From: Limnobacter alexandrii
GTDB lineage: Bacteria; Pseudomonadota; Gammaproteobacteria; Burkholderiales; Burkholderiaceae_B
Assembly (NCBI RefSeq): GCF_005871185.1
Contig: NZ_SWKN01000006.1
Location: 1,156,451 to 1,220,450, forward strand
DNA: 64,000 nucleotides
Direction: 5' to 3'
Shown: positions 7,997 to 16,685 of the stretch, in pieces
Layout of the letters: the number at the start of each line of letters is the position of its first letter
Position numbering within the stretch: position 1 is the stretch's first letter
Program-made: the position numbers and the translations under genes
The notes under the pieces: generated by a model
Seen by the model: only the letters and a program-made list of their open reading frames with translations
The model's database searches: none
Told to the model about the DNA's origin: nothing

Positions 7997-9675
7997 GTTC
8001 AACAGATACAGCATTGCGAAACAGTCTTGGCCTAAGCGTTGCGAGCCTGCCTGCCGTGTCAAAGTGGCGCTTCAGCGGCCAATTGCTGTTGGCCTTGATT
8101 TTCTTAAACTCCACGCTGTGTTTCTCTGCCATTTGGCCCACTGTGTACGTGTTGCCCGACCTTGGCGTGTCGCCCGAGTTTGTGTGTCTGGTCATGTTGC
8201 TGTCTGCATGGGTGGCTATGTTCGGCAAGCCCTCAGCGCGGGCATTGGGTGTTATTTCTGCGGTGTATTTGTTGATGGCATTTGGTCACTATGCCGATGT
8301 GGTGGTCCCTAACTTATTGGGGCGCCCAGTCAACTTGTACTGGGATGTGCCGCAGCTTCCGCGCTTTGTGTGGGTCACTGTTCAAGGCTTGCCGGTATGG
8401 CTAACAGCCTTGGTTGCGCTTGTGGCTTGCGCGGCAGTGTGGGCTTATTACCGCCTGTTGCTGGTCGCCATGAAAACAGTAAGCCATGCAGTGCAGCCCG
8501 TGGCCAAAACACTGTGGTTGTGGAGTGCCTTGCTTTTGGCTGGCGCCGTTGTGTTGCTCAATTATTCCGAAGACCCAGACAAACCCACCTTTGTGTCCAA
8601 GGCCGTGGTGCCTGTGTACTGGAAAGAGGCCATGAAGCTGCGCGATATTCTGGTGCCCTCGCGTGCGGCGCAATTGTTGCCGGCCACCACGGTAATCGAC
8701 GAGACCTTGGCCAAAACAGACACACCGGCCTTGGCTGCGCTGAACAATCGCGATGTGCACATGATTTTTCTGGAAACCTATGGCGCGGTGCTTTACGACC
8801 AAAAAGATTCCTCAGCCGCTGTTGCACAAACCCGTGCACAACTTGAACAATCCATTCTGGCCAGCGGCCGCAATGTGGTGTCCGCGTTTTATGTGTCGCC
8901 CACCATTGGCGGCGCAAGCGACCTGTCACATTTGTCAGTGTTGTCAGGCATCGATTTGAAAGACTCGCGCAAACACGATGTTTTGCTGACCACCGAGCGG
9001 CCCACTATGCTTGATGTGTTCGAGCGTGAGGGTTACGAAACTTTTGGTCTCTACCACTCTGTGGGTTGGGAGTGGGCTGAGCGAGCTTTTTACAGTTTTG
9101 ACCAATACATTGATGGCCCAGCGCTTGGTTATGAAGGCCCCGCCTTTGGCTTCTGGAAAATTCCAGATCAGTTTGCAGCAGCCCGGGTTGATCAGCTGTA
9201 CCCGCGCGATGAATCGGCCAAGCCGCGCTTTACTTTTTTCCCAACCATTTCAAGCCATTTTCCCTTTCACCAGGTGCCGCCTTATCAGCCCGACTGGAAG
9301 AAACTGCTAGGCCCTCAACCTTTCGATGCGGCTGCGGCGGCCCGCGCACAAGCTGAACCCGTGAACTGGGAATACATGAAACCCGATTACCTGCGCACGA
9401 TCAACTACACCAACACCTGGCTTGCCGGTTATTTCAGCCAGCCAGAGCCCAGAGAAACCGTGTACGTGATGATCGGTGACCATCAGCCCACAGGCAGTGT
9501 GTCGAGAGAACCCACACCGTGGGATGTACCGGTGTTCATCGTGTCAAAAGACAATCGTTTGCTGGATCGCTTCAGGGCGATGGGTTTCACCAATGGATTG
9601 ACACCTCAGAAACGCGTACCCTTGGGGACACTGAATGAACTGACTGCCGTATTGCTGAAAGGCTTTGGCAGCTAG
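7993..9675 (+). CDS. Sulfatase/LTA-synthase-like membrane transferase
   Basis: A 560-residue protein with about four or five membrane helices in the first 195 residues, then a large periplasmic domain of the alkaline phosphatase/sulfatase superfamily. Metal-site motifs are visible: HMIFLETYGA (first acidic ligand), SPTIGGASDLSHLS near residue 300 (likely nucleophile region) and VYVMIGDHQPTG near 495 (the DH pair). This layout is that of LtaS, OpgB and phosphoethanolamine transferases, which move a phospho-group from a phospholipid to a glycan or lipid. It starts inside the stop of the glucan synthase gene (ATGA), so the two are translationally coupled. The likely role is to decorate the glucan made by that enzyme, for example with phosphoglycerol. 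That role is inferred from context. Confidence 0.8.
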   Translation: MSSTDTALRNSLGLSVASLPAVSKWRFSGQLLLALIFLNSTLCFSAIWPTVYVLPDLGVSPEFVCLVMLLSAWVAMFGKPSARALGVISAVYLLMAFGHYADVVVPNLLGRPVNLYWDVPQLPRFVWVTVQGLPVWLTALVALVACAAVWAYYRLLLVAMKTVSHAVQPVAKTLWLWSALLLAGAVVLLNYSEDPDKPTFVSKAVVPVYWKEAMKLRDILVPSRAAQLLPATTVIDETLAKTDTPALAALNNRDVHMIFLETYGAVLYDQKDSSAAVAQTRAQLEQSILASGRNVVSAFYVSPTIGGASDLSHLSVLSGIDLKDSRKHDVLLTTERPTMLDVFEREGYETFGLYHSVGWEWAERAFYSFDQYIDGPALGYEGPAFGFWKIPDQFAAARVDQLYPRDESAKPRFTFFPTISSHFPFHQVPPYQPDWKKLLGPQPFDAAAAARAQAEPVNWEYMKPDYLRTINYTNTWLAGYFSQPEPRETVYVMIGDHQPTGSVSREPTPWDVPVFIVSKDNRLLDRFRAMGFTNGLTPQKRVPLGTLNELTAVLLKGFGS

Positions 9676-9706
9676 TTTCGCGAAACGGCTTAACAAGGAG
9701 ATATCA

Positions 9707-10360
9707 ATGGGTTTAAGAATTAATGATGTGGTGCCTAACCTGAGCCTGGAGACCGACCAGGGAAAATTCATGCTGCATGACTTTATTGGTGACAGCTGGA
9801 CCATTCTTTTCAGTCACCCCAAAGACTTCACACCCGTGTGCACCACCGAGTTTGGTGCCGTGGCGCAGTTGGCTGAGGAGTGGAAAAAACGCGGTACGAA
9901 AGTAATTGGATTGTCTGTTGACGGTGTTGAAGAACACACACAATGGAAAGGTGACATCGAGAAATTTTCTGGTGCAAAGGCGTCTTTCCCTATCATTGCA
10001 GACAAGTCGCTTGAAGTTTCCAAGGCGCTGGATATGTTGCCTGCAAATGCTTACTTGCCCGACGGCAGAACAGCGGCAGACTCGGCCAGTGTTCGTGTTG
10101 TATTCATTTTCAGCCCAGACAAGAAGATGCAGTTGTCCATGACTTACCCTATGTCTGTAGGCCGGAATTTTGCAGAAGTGCTGCGTGCGCTGGATGCGCT
10201 ACAGGCCACCTACGGTAAGCCGATTGCAACGCCCGCAAACTGGGTGCAGGGGCAAGATGTGATTGTTGCTTTGTCACTGAACAATGAACAAGCCACCGAG
10301 AAGTTCGGAAATATTGACATCAAACTGCCGTACCTGCGTACCACCAAGATGCCAGCTTAA
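9707..10360 (+). CDS. 1-Cys peroxiredoxin (Prx6 type)
   Basis: A 217-residue peroxiredoxin. The peroxidatic motif DFTPVCTTEFG places the active cysteine at C45 with T42 beside it, and no second cysteine is visible, so it is a 1-Cys enzyme. The PVCTTE form and the long C-terminal domain are typical of the Prx6 subfamily. It reduces hydrogen peroxide or organic hydroperoxides in the cytoplasm and must be regenerated by an external thiol. The start at 9707 is set by AAGGAG at 9695-9700, six bases before the ATG. The gene follows the sulfatase gene by about 30 bases on the same strand and may be read through from it, though it needs no functional link. Confidence is high. Confidence 0.94.
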   Translation: MGLRINDVVPNLSLETDQGKFMLHDFIGDSWTILFSHPKDFTPVCTTEFGAVAQLAEEWKKRGTKVIGLSVDGVEEHTQWKGDIEKFSGAKASFPIIADKSLEVSKALDMLPANAYLPDGRTAADSASVRVVFIFSPDKKMQLSMTYPMSVGRNFAEVLRALDALQATYGKPIATPANWVQGQDVIVALSLNNEQATEKFGNIDIKLPYLRTTKMPA

Positions 10361-10364
10361 TTGC

Positions 10365-11810
10365 CTAACTTTGCAAGGGCTGTGCCAAAATCCAAAGCCC
10401 CACGCTGGTGAATACCACCATCAGCACCAGCATGGGCAATTGGCTTAAGGTGGCGTGCCTGTTGCTGCGTTCAAGTTGCAAAGCTTGGTGGTGTGCCAGC
10501 CAAACGGCGGCCACATGCCCAGCCAGAATCAGCACCACCTGGCTGGCCCAGATGTTGGCCATGTCCGGCAGCCAGGGCAGACGGCCTGTGATGGCGTTGC
10601 CAAAAATGTTCCAGCCCCAACCGAAGGGGTCTGATACCAAGCCCCGAATTTTCAAACCTTGACTAAACAGCAGGGTGTAGTAGTGCGTCAGGTGGTACAC
10701 CACGGCAATAGGCACTAGGCTGGGTAAGTAGCGGCGCAACAGCAAGCCAATGGGTTGTTGGCCGCCGGTCAGCATGCGACCCAAGGCGATGAAAAGTACG
10801 AAGAGCAGCAGGTAAAAAAACGGGGATACGATCAATAGGACAATCTCCCACGCAATAAACCACGGGCGCACTTGTGGATAAATTTTCAGTGGGTGATCGC
10901 CAAAGGCAGCCGTTAAAATACCCCACGGGTCTTGCCAGAAAATGTTGAAATACACCGCAGTTTCACGCAGACCGTCGTAAGCGGTAGATGACAGCAAGAA
11001 TAAAACAAACAGGCATTGTGCCGGGTGCCACAGGCGAAGGCGGCGAAGGTCGGAGAAGGGCAGGGCAATTCGCCAGCGGTATTTTCCATCGGTGCTGCGT
11101 GTTCTACGCAGCGGCGCACACGCAGCAAACAAGCGAAACAACACGGCAAACAATTCACCACGTTGCAGCCAGCGCCGCGTTCCCCACAACAGCATGCCCG
11201 CGTAATTGAATGCGCCAAACGCAATCAACAGCAAAGCAAGCTTGCGGGGCGTGCTGTGAAAGAACAGTTCAATGGCAATCAAGCAAACCAGTTGCAGCAA
11301 GGCAGGCCAATGGCCCAGCCAGCGTGGATACTTGCGAATTCCGTTCCAGCGGGCGGGCAGTAGAAACCGCCAGGGGTGTTGGTACTTGTACCAGTCGCCA
11401 ATCAACATGGATGCATAGGCGCCACCCAACACAAACAGAATCCAGAAGAAGGTCATGTTGAAGTTGCGGTGGCTGTCGTTGCTGCCCACCAAGCCCGTGA
11501 TGATGCAAAACAGCAAGGCACTTAGCCAGAATAGCGAACCTGCTGCACGTGCTTTGTGAACCCAGCTGGTTGGCCAGGCAGGCAATGGCAATACACGGTG
11601 AGCCTGCAAGCGCCTGGATAACTTGCCGCCGGATTGCTTACTGAATTGACCGCTGAAAGCCAGCAATACGAATGACAACACCAGAGCCAGTACCGAGCCT
11701 GCAATGTAAAGCCCATAGGGCATGGGCAATTGCACAGGTTCACCGAAGGCATGTGCCCAGGCGGTGGCAGGTGCTGCAAGCAGCACCGCGGTCAAGCCAA
11801 GCGATTTCAT
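10365..11810 (-). CDS. Polytopic membrane protein, fenitrothion-hydrolase-like family
   Basis: A protein of about 481 residues with a signal-peptide-like start (MKSLGLTAVLLAAPATAWA) followed by HAFGEPVQLPMPYGLY and ten or more hydrophobic helices. I chose the ATG at 11810, which overlaps the stop of the upstream gene by four bases; a codon 33 bases earlier would precede the signal. The HAFGEP start followed at once by a membrane helix resembles a family of integral membrane proteins some of which are labelled fenitrothion hydrolase; I recall this only in outline and would not infer pesticide hydrolysis. No catalytic motif can be pointed to. Translational coupling to the lipoprotein hydrolase suggests that the two work together at the cell envelope. 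Confidence 0.6.
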   Translation of the reverse strand: MKSLGLTAVLLAAPATAWAHAFGEPVQLPMPYGLYIAGSVLALVLSFVLLAFSGQFSKQSGGKLSRRLQAHRVLPLPAWPTSWVHKARAAGSLFWLSALLFCIITGLVGSNDSHRNFNMTFFWILFVLGGAYASMLIGDWYKYQHPWRFLLPARWNGIRKYPRWLGHWPALLQLVCLIAIELFFHSTPRKLALLLIAFGAFNYAGMLLWGTRRWLQRGELFAVLFRLFAACAPLRRTRSTDGKYRWRIALPFSDLRRLRLWHPAQCLFVLFLLSSTAYDGLRETAVYFNIFWQDPWGILTAAFGDHPLKIYPQVRPWFIAWEIVLLIVSPFFYLLLFVLFIALGRMLTGGQQPIGLLLRRYLPSLVPIAVVYHLTHYYTLLFSQGLKIRGLVSDPFGWGWNIFGNAITGRLPWLPDMANIWASQVVLILAGHVAAVWLAHHQALQLERSNRHATLSQLPMLVLMVVFTSVGLWILAQPLQS

Positions 11811-14014
11811 TTCGGGTTGTTGCGGTAGTACACGTTCTCCCACATGCGCACATAGGCTTCAGCGCTGTTGTACAGGGCATCAATGGCCTCGCCACCACCT
11901 TCAAGGCGTACTTCTTCAACAAAGTCGGCCACCATGCCGTAGTGCGCCATGCCCACTTCGTCGATGTGCCAGAATTTGCCGCTTTCCGGAATGGTCAGCA
12001 AGTTCACCTTCATTTCAGGAAGCGACTGGTAACGCGGGCCCCAGCCCTCACCACGGAACAGAGTAAACGGGTATTGAACGGGCACACTGTCCCCACCGCG
12101 CGGGCCGGGGTGGCCACCAAAGCCATTGCCATCTGCACCATAGCCCAGACCCAGCAGGGTGTTATTCATGCCCGCCTTGTTGCGCCAGAATTTCAACTTC
12201 TCGAGAAACTCCACATGCTTGATGCCGTTGCCTTTGTAGGGGTATATAACGCCGCCACTTTTCAGCATGCGTACAGCCTGGTCGCTGGTCAAGCCACCAT
12301 GGGCATCGTGCGACGAAGCCATGGGGTAGGGCGGGTTCATGGTCTCTGCCAGGTCCAGCATGATGTCTTTGCTGTGGTAGGCCGCATGGTCTATGTCGAT
12401 CACAAAGCCGCGGTTCATCAGTGCGGTTAGTGCGTACTGGCCAAGGTCGGTCACGGTGCGGGCATTACAACGTTTACCATCCGGGTACAGCGGTGTAATA
12501 CCGCCCACAGCCTCAAGTAACATTTTGGTGAGCGCGTTGCCGCTAGTACCGGGTACGGCGGTGGTCATGTTGGTGCCAGGTTCGCGCACTGAAGGTTCAT
12601 TTTCGGGAAAGTCGCGGCATTCCGTGGTTTTCCAGAAAGCACCGGTGTCAAGAAAGTTCAGGAAGTTGATGACATCACCGCTGAAAATACCAGCACCACC
12701 CAGCGAGCTGTCGATGTCGTGGAAGGGGTACACATGGCGTGCGCCCAGGGCCCACAACTTCTCGATTTCGGCGTCAATTTGGGTTTGGTCACATTTGCGA
12801 ATTTCGCCGCCACCGGGCAGCATGGTGACGCCGCAGTTGAACACTTGCGCCACCTCAACACCCAACACCACGGCAAGCTTGCCTTCATTGGCCACTTGGC
12901 GCGCTTCGGCCGGGGTTTTCACAATTCGGTACCAGCCTTTGCCAGGGCCACCAAACTGGGCGTCAACGTAGTCTTGCACGTCATACAGGTATTCCACCTG
13001 TTTTGTAGCCACGCCCATGTCGTTGCAATCTGCCTGTGGATTGCCTGAGTAAGTCTGTCCAACCCGGCACAGCGCAGCAATGTTGGTGCCGTGGTTTACC
13101 ATCACGCGCAGGCCTGCGCGCCAGGCGCGTTCAACCCAGGCGTGGTACATCACCTGGTGGGTCAGGAAGTTGCGGCGAGGCCAGTCCACAAAGGTGGGCC
13201 AGCCTTGTGTGTCGTGTTGTGCGCCGGGCGTGGTTTCCAAAATGTTGTTGGCATCGCGAATGCCATTGGGGCCGTGGAATGCTTCACAACTGCCCAGCGC
13301 ATGGGGAATGCCAAAGCGGTGCACCACTTCCCCGTACAGCACGCCACCAGCGGATGGGCCTACGCTGCCATCCAATGACATTTCGCTGGACATGCCCATG
13401 TGCGTGTGGGTGTCGGCAAAGCCGATGATGGGCTGGTTTTCACCGCGGCCTTTGTAAGGTGTGCCTTCCATGGCGGTGGGCATTTCCGGGTAGGCCGCGC
13501 AATCGCTGCTGGGCATCAGTTTGAACTGAGTGCGTTCGGTTTGTTGGGTGGCGGTGGTTAGCCCGGCTGTTTCATCCAGTGCCAAGAACCTGCCTGCCGC
13601 ATCAGTGAAGCTGAACTGGCTTTTGTTTTTGTCAAAACTGGCTTGCCACACGGCTGCATCCGTGGGTTCTGCGCTGGCCACCAGGGTGTTGCCTTGCGCC
13701 GTGATCATTTGCCGGTCGCTGCCGTAAATCAGGTACTTGCCCAATTCTGTGGGGCGCATGGTGAACTTTTCAGCTTGCGTGGCCGGGCCTGCCGCATAGC
13801 GGGCGGCTGCTGGCTGCACAAACTGCCTGCTGAACGCCGATTGCAAACCAAAGCAGCCATTGGCCACCGAAAATTCTGACAGTTGCAGCGGCGTTTCGCT
13901 GGGGTTTACTGCTTGCCCAGCGCCGCTGGTGTTTGTGGTTGAATCGCCGCTTGAGAGGCAGGCGGAGAGGAGTGCTGCTGTTGCGCCCAAGGCGAGAAGT
14001 GACTTCACATTCAT
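11807..14014 (-). CDS. Lipoprotein with metal-dependent amidohydrolase/M19-like domain
   Basis: A 735-residue lipoprotein. The signal MNVKSLLALGATAALLSAC ends in a lipobox (LSAC), which fixes the start at 14014 rather than an ATG six codons earlier. Residues about 50-180 resemble a beta-trefoil, with repeats such as GKYLIYGSDRQMI and GRFLALDE. The rest is an amidohydrolase-fold domain: the metal pair ADTHTHM near 205, VVLGVEVAQVF with a possible bridging glutamate, a histidine in YPFHDID, a further IDIDHAAYHS and SSHDAHGG near the C-terminus. These features suit a membrane dipeptidase (M19) or related zinc hydrolase acting in the periplasm. The substrate is unknown. It overlaps the next gene by four bases. 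Confidence 0.72.
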   Translation of the reverse strand: MNVKSLLALGATAALLSACLSSGDSTTNTSGAGQAVNPSETPLQLSEFSVANGCFGLQSAFSRQFVQPAAARYAAGPATQAEKFTMRPTELGKYLIYGSDRQMITAQGNTLVASAEPTDAAVWQASFDKNKSQFSFTDAAGRFLALDETAGLTTATQQTERTQFKLMPSSDCAAYPEMPTAMEGTPYKGRGENQPIIGFADTHTHMGMSSEMSLDGSVGPSAGGVLYGEVVHRFGIPHALGSCEAFHGPNGIRDANNILETTPGAQHDTQGWPTFVDWPRRNFLTHQVMYHAWVERAWRAGLRVMVNHGTNIAALCRVGQTYSGNPQADCNDMGVATKQVEYLYDVQDYVDAQFGGPGKGWYRIVKTPAEARQVANEGKLAVVLGVEVAQVFNCGVTMLPGGGEIRKCDQTQIDAEIEKLWALGARHVYPFHDIDSSLGGAGIFSGDVINFLNFLDTGAFWKTTECRDFPENEPSVREPGTNMTTAVPGTSGNALTKMLLEAVGGITPLYPDGKRCNARTVTDLGQYALTALMNRGFVIDIDHAAYHSKDIMLDLAETMNPPYPMASSHDAHGGLTSDQAVRMLKSGGVIYPYKGNGIKHVEFLEKLKFWRNKAGMNNTLLGLGYGADGNGFGGHPGPRGGDSVPVQYPFTLFRGEGWGPRYQSLPEMKVNLLTIPESGKFWHIDEVGMAHYGMVADFVEEVRLEGGGEAIDALYNSAEAYVRMWENVYYRNNPK

Positions 14015-14141
14015 CCGGCAAACCCCGTTCAAAATTTGGTGGTGATTTGCTGTTACTAAGGGTGTGAAAGTTTTAGATGTGTTTGTGACAGTGAGAATGC
14101 CAGTAATGTAAAAAGGGCGACACTTGCCACTTCAATTTAGG

Positions 14142-14405
14142 CTATTCGTAGTGGCTCCACAGGCGCAGCACTTTAACTGTGCGGTCATTGTCGAGCACTT
14201 GATAGACCAAACGATGTTGAATGTTGATTCGCCGCGAATAGGCCCCGGCCAGGTCGCCGACCAGTTTTTCAATGGGGGGTGGTTTGCGGTAGGGGTCTTC
14301 GGCAATGATCGCAAGCAGTTCTTGAGCTTTTGGTTTCAGGCCGCTTGCAGCCAGTTTTTTTGCGTCCTTCTGAGCTTGTTTGGTGTAAACGATTGCCCAA
14401 GTCAC
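14142..14405 (-). CDS. yoeB: YoeB-type mRNA interferase toxin
   Basis: An 87-residue RelE/YoeB-family toxin. Its start is the GTG at 14405, which overlaps the antitoxin stop in the sequence GTGA; a longer frame with an ATG 21 bases upstream would not give the expected MTWAIVYTKQ start. The catalytic residues of E. coli YoeB fall at the same numbers here: E46 in PPIEKL and R65 in NIQHRLVY, with histidine and tyrosine at the end (WSHYE). YoeB cuts mRNA at the ribosomal A site after the second position of the codon when it is free of YefM. The complete active site suggests an active toxin. The pair sits in an accessory patch near tRNA-Lys. Confidence 0.93.
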   Translation of the reverse strand: MTWAIVYTKQAQKDAKKLAASGLKPKAQELLAIIAEDPYRKPPPIEKLVGDLAGAYSRRINIQHRLVYQVLDNDRTVKVLRLWSHYE

Positions 14406-14644
14406 CAGTCCAACTCCTGGTCGCATTCATCCACTGGCGTGTCCATGCCTTCTCGAATGGACTCTCTCATACCCGGAACCGAGAGCAAATAAAGCGTTTC
14501 TTGAATGGCTGACCAATCCTCTTCGGAAACAAGAACCGCGCTATTGCGTTTCCCGGTGATGACGATGGGTTGGTGAGACTCTGCGGTTTCATCAATTAGG
14601 CGATAAAGATTGCTGCGAGCCTCGGTTGCGGTGATTCCAGCCAT
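14402..14644 (-). CDS. yefM: YefM-type antitoxin (Phd/YefM family)
   Basis: An 80-residue antitoxin beginning MAGITATEARSNLYRLIDE, which is the typical Phd/YefM DNA-binding start. The middle has PIVITGKRNSAVLVSEEDW and the C-terminal part is acidic and probably unfolded until it wraps around YoeB. I placed the start at 14644 rather than at an ATG 120 bases further out, because the extra 40 residues have no place in the family and would run through the promoter. It overlaps the toxin by four bases. YefM binds its own promoter alone weakly and more strongly with YoeB, and repeated GTAC-centred sites lie just upstream. Confidence 0.93.
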   Translation of the reverse strand: MAGITATEARSNLYRLIDETAESHQPIVITGKRNSAVLVSEEDWSAIQETLYLLSVPGMRESIREGMDTPVDECDQELDW

Positions 14645-14674
14645 GATGAACCTCAAACTTTTGTAATCGTTTAT

Positions 14675-14708
14675 TGTACGATAAAACGAACGTACGTCAA
14701 TGCGTACA
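14675..14708 (-). promoter_or_regulatory. Candidate YefM/YoeB operator
   Basis: Three GTAC-centred hexamers stand within 34 bases upstream of the antitoxin: TGTACG at 14675, CGTACG at 14691 and CGTACA at 14703. Centres are 16 and 12 bases apart. The E. coli YefM operator is built from palindromes with a TGTACA core, so these are good candidates for autoregulation. The spacing on one DNA face is only roughly helical, and no footprint evidence exists here. Confidence 0.55.
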
Positions 14709-14711
14709 TAA

Positions 14712-15593
14712 TTAAAGGCGTGATTGTGAGCGACTTTGATATTTGGTTTTTTGGAGGTCTTCATACGCCTTTACATGTTGGTTGAACAAGCGCAAGTTGA
14801 GTTTGCGGATCGGGGCGGGAAGGTGGTACTTCACGTAGTCGTGGCGCCAGCGTTTCAGATGTTCCAGACCTTCGATTTCGAATTTTCCCTTATTCAAATA
14901 TCGTTCGATCTGAATAAGCCGAATACCCTCTCCAAACACAAGACCGCAGAGGTAACAAAGAATCATTGAGCATATTCCGAGTAAAGAAATAAGTTTTAGA
15001 TCCTCTTTTAAATCTTCCACCTGGGCGTATTGATTGGCAAACCACATGATATAAAAACCACCCGCCAATACAAGTGGCCAGTAAAGTGTATGAATGATTG
15101 GAAAGTTTTTGCGGCGACTGTACTTTCTGGTTCGAAGATTGATTTGAAAAATGGTCCACTCAAGGCCAGAGCATGTTTCAAGAGATGATTTGTCAGATCT
15201 GGAATACGCAATCGCATAAGCGACAACAGTGGTGATGAGCAGCACACAGACACCAAAAACAAGATTGATGTTTTCATACCAGTGCGAGGTTTGAATTAGC
15301 TCACTGTGGTCAGTCAGTGGGGGCCAATGATGGATTCCAAACACAAACGGATGAACCGCGATCAACAGCGTAGCAAATTCAATGATGGTTGCTTTGATTG
15401 GCCTTTTGCTAACAAAAACCCATTGGTAACACACGACGGATGAGAAGAGAACTATGCTGGCAAACAAACACAGAACTATACCCGTGGTCATCCAGGTGGC
15501 CATGTACAGAGGGGTCGCGGCAATCAGCAGCAAAAATGACAAGCTGAGAATTCCACCAAGGAAATAAAAGTGCAAAGGGGCTGGATTAATCAT
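14712..15593 (-). CDS. Membrane protein of unknown function, possible immunity partner
   Basis: A 293-residue protein I do not recognise. It has about six membrane helices in the first 235 residues (near 8-28, 33-58, 66-86, 105-128, 170-188 and 200-222), then a basic, charged C-terminal tail of about 60 residues that is probably cytoplasmic. Base composition is AT-richer than its neighbours, which hints at transfer. It starts 33 bases after the stop of the 352-residue gene, so the two look cotranscribed. Its stop lies just before the YefM operator. A many-helix membrane protein directly after a protein with a hydrophobic C-terminal hairpin would suit a pore-forming toxin and immunity pair, but this is inference from layout only. 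Confidence 0.6.
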   Translation of the reverse strand: MINPAPLHFYFLGGILSLSFLLLIAATPLYMATWMTTGIVLCLFASIVLFSSVVCYQWVFVSKRPIKATIIEFATLLIAVHPFVFGIHHWPPLTDHSELIQTSHWYENINLVFGVCVLLITTVVAYAIAYSRSDKSSLETCSGLEWTIFQINLRTRKYSRRKNFPIIHTLYWPLVLAGGFYIMWFANQYAQVEDLKEDLKLISLLGICSMILCYLCGLVFGEGIRLIQIERYLNKGKFEIEGLEHLKRWRHDYVKYHLPAPIRKLNLRLFNQHVKAYEDLQKTKYQSRSQSRL

Positions 15594-15626
15594 GGTCGAT
15601 AAAAATAACAGTGCCGTCTGTTTGTT

Positions 15627-16685
15627 TTATTGAAATAGCTTTTTGGCTTTGGCTTCAACAACATCATCAAATCCAAGACGGTCGTAGCCAATTGAAACAG
15701 CAACCCCAATTCCCATTGAGAGCAGAATCAAGGGGGCGCCAGCAACCATTCCACCGGTAAACAGAATAGCTACGCCAAAACCAGCGGCCATACCTAGCGC
15801 ATTGCCAGTTTGATTCTTGGCGCTGTCTACAGCGAACTTCTTGTAGTTGAACTTCTGGTCCAGTTTGGCGTTGTGGTTGTAGTTGGTCATCACGTCGTTG
15901 ATCAAGGTGGGGCCAAACGTTAGAACACCCCCCACTCTTGCGGAGCCCAGGAAAGATGATCCTGTAAGCCTGCGCAACTCCCACATTTCATCTGCCGCCT
16001 GTCGGCTCAAGCTGAGTACTTTGTCATGTTTGAATGCGGCAGGCCCCAAGGACTTGGTGCTCATGTTTTTGCTAATTTGCTGAAACTGGTTTTTCTCCAG
16101 CAAGGTAATTTGCTTGGCATTGGTTTGACGAACCCGGATAAGCACATCGGCGTATTTGCCAAACTGGTTGGGGCCTTTAAGGCCCACGGCTTTCAATTCC
16201 ACACCGTTGCCCAGTTTCACCGTGCGGGATTTTCCGCTGGCCAGTGTGGCTCGTAATTCGGTTTTCATTTTTGAAGTAAAGCGTGCCTTGGCAGCAGCTT
16301 CAATTAAATTGGCCAGGTTACCGGGTAAGTTGGTCGCCCCGAACAACTGACCCAGCAAGGCAGCGTTGAATGTACCTTTTTCAAATGCGGTGACCACGGC
16401 GCTGGTTTGCTGTGTATTCAGTTGGGCTGTCATCAACATGATGCCTGCCATGGGATCTTGCTGCATTACCTCGGGCACCATGGCCAGGCTTACTTGAGCA
16501 TCGGGCTCGAAGTGACCCAGAAAATCCATTTCCTGATGCAGGTAAAGCGGCGCTGAACCGTCGTGGCTGTTCAGTGCACGTGTATAAGCAAGTTGTAGTG
16601 ACTGCGCTTTGCGCTTCAGATGGTCTTCGTGAAATGTGCGGGCTTGGGCATTCATGCAGTTTTGAACGAAAGCAGATCGACCCAT
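15627..16685 (-). CDS. Unknown protein with hydrophobic C-terminal hairpin
   Basis: A 352-residue protein with no family I can name. The first 250 residues are soluble and mixed alpha/beta, with a basic stretch near 115-170 (KARFTSKMKTELRATLASG). Residues about 298-335 are glycine- and alanine-rich and hydrophobic (GMAAGFGVAILFTGG, then LILLSMGIGVAVSIGY), long enough for a membrane hairpin, followed by a short charged tail ending KAKKLFQ. No signal peptide is seen. Neither the ATG at 16685 nor one ten codons later has a convincing ribosome site, and the frame stays open upstream, so the start is uncertain. It is followed by a six-helix membrane protein gene. The C-terminus recalls pore-forming toxin domains, but nothing diagnostic is present. 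Confidence 0.6.
   Translation of the reverse strand: MGRSAFVQNCMNAQARTFHEDHLKRKAQSLQLAYTRALNSHDGSAPLYLHQEMDFLGHFEPDAQVSLAMVPEVMQQDPMAGIMLMTAQLNTQQTSAVVTAFEKGTFNAALLGQLFGATNLPGNLANLIEAAAKARFTSKMKTELRATLASGKSRTVKLGNGVELKAVGLKGPNQFGKYADVLIRVRQTNAKQITLLEKNQFQQISKNMSTKSLGPAAFKHDKVLSLSRQAADEMWELRRLTGSSFLGSARVGGVLTFGPTLINDVMTNYNHNAKLDQKFNYKKFAVDSAKNQTGNALGMAAGFGVAILFTGGMVAGAPLILLSMGIGVAVSIGYDRLGFDDVVEAKAKKLFQ

Noticed and set aside
11672-12430. A 252-codon plus-strand frame across the lipoprotein hydrolase end
   Set aside because: It crosses the junction of two coupled minus-strand genes and has no family pattern or ribosome site.
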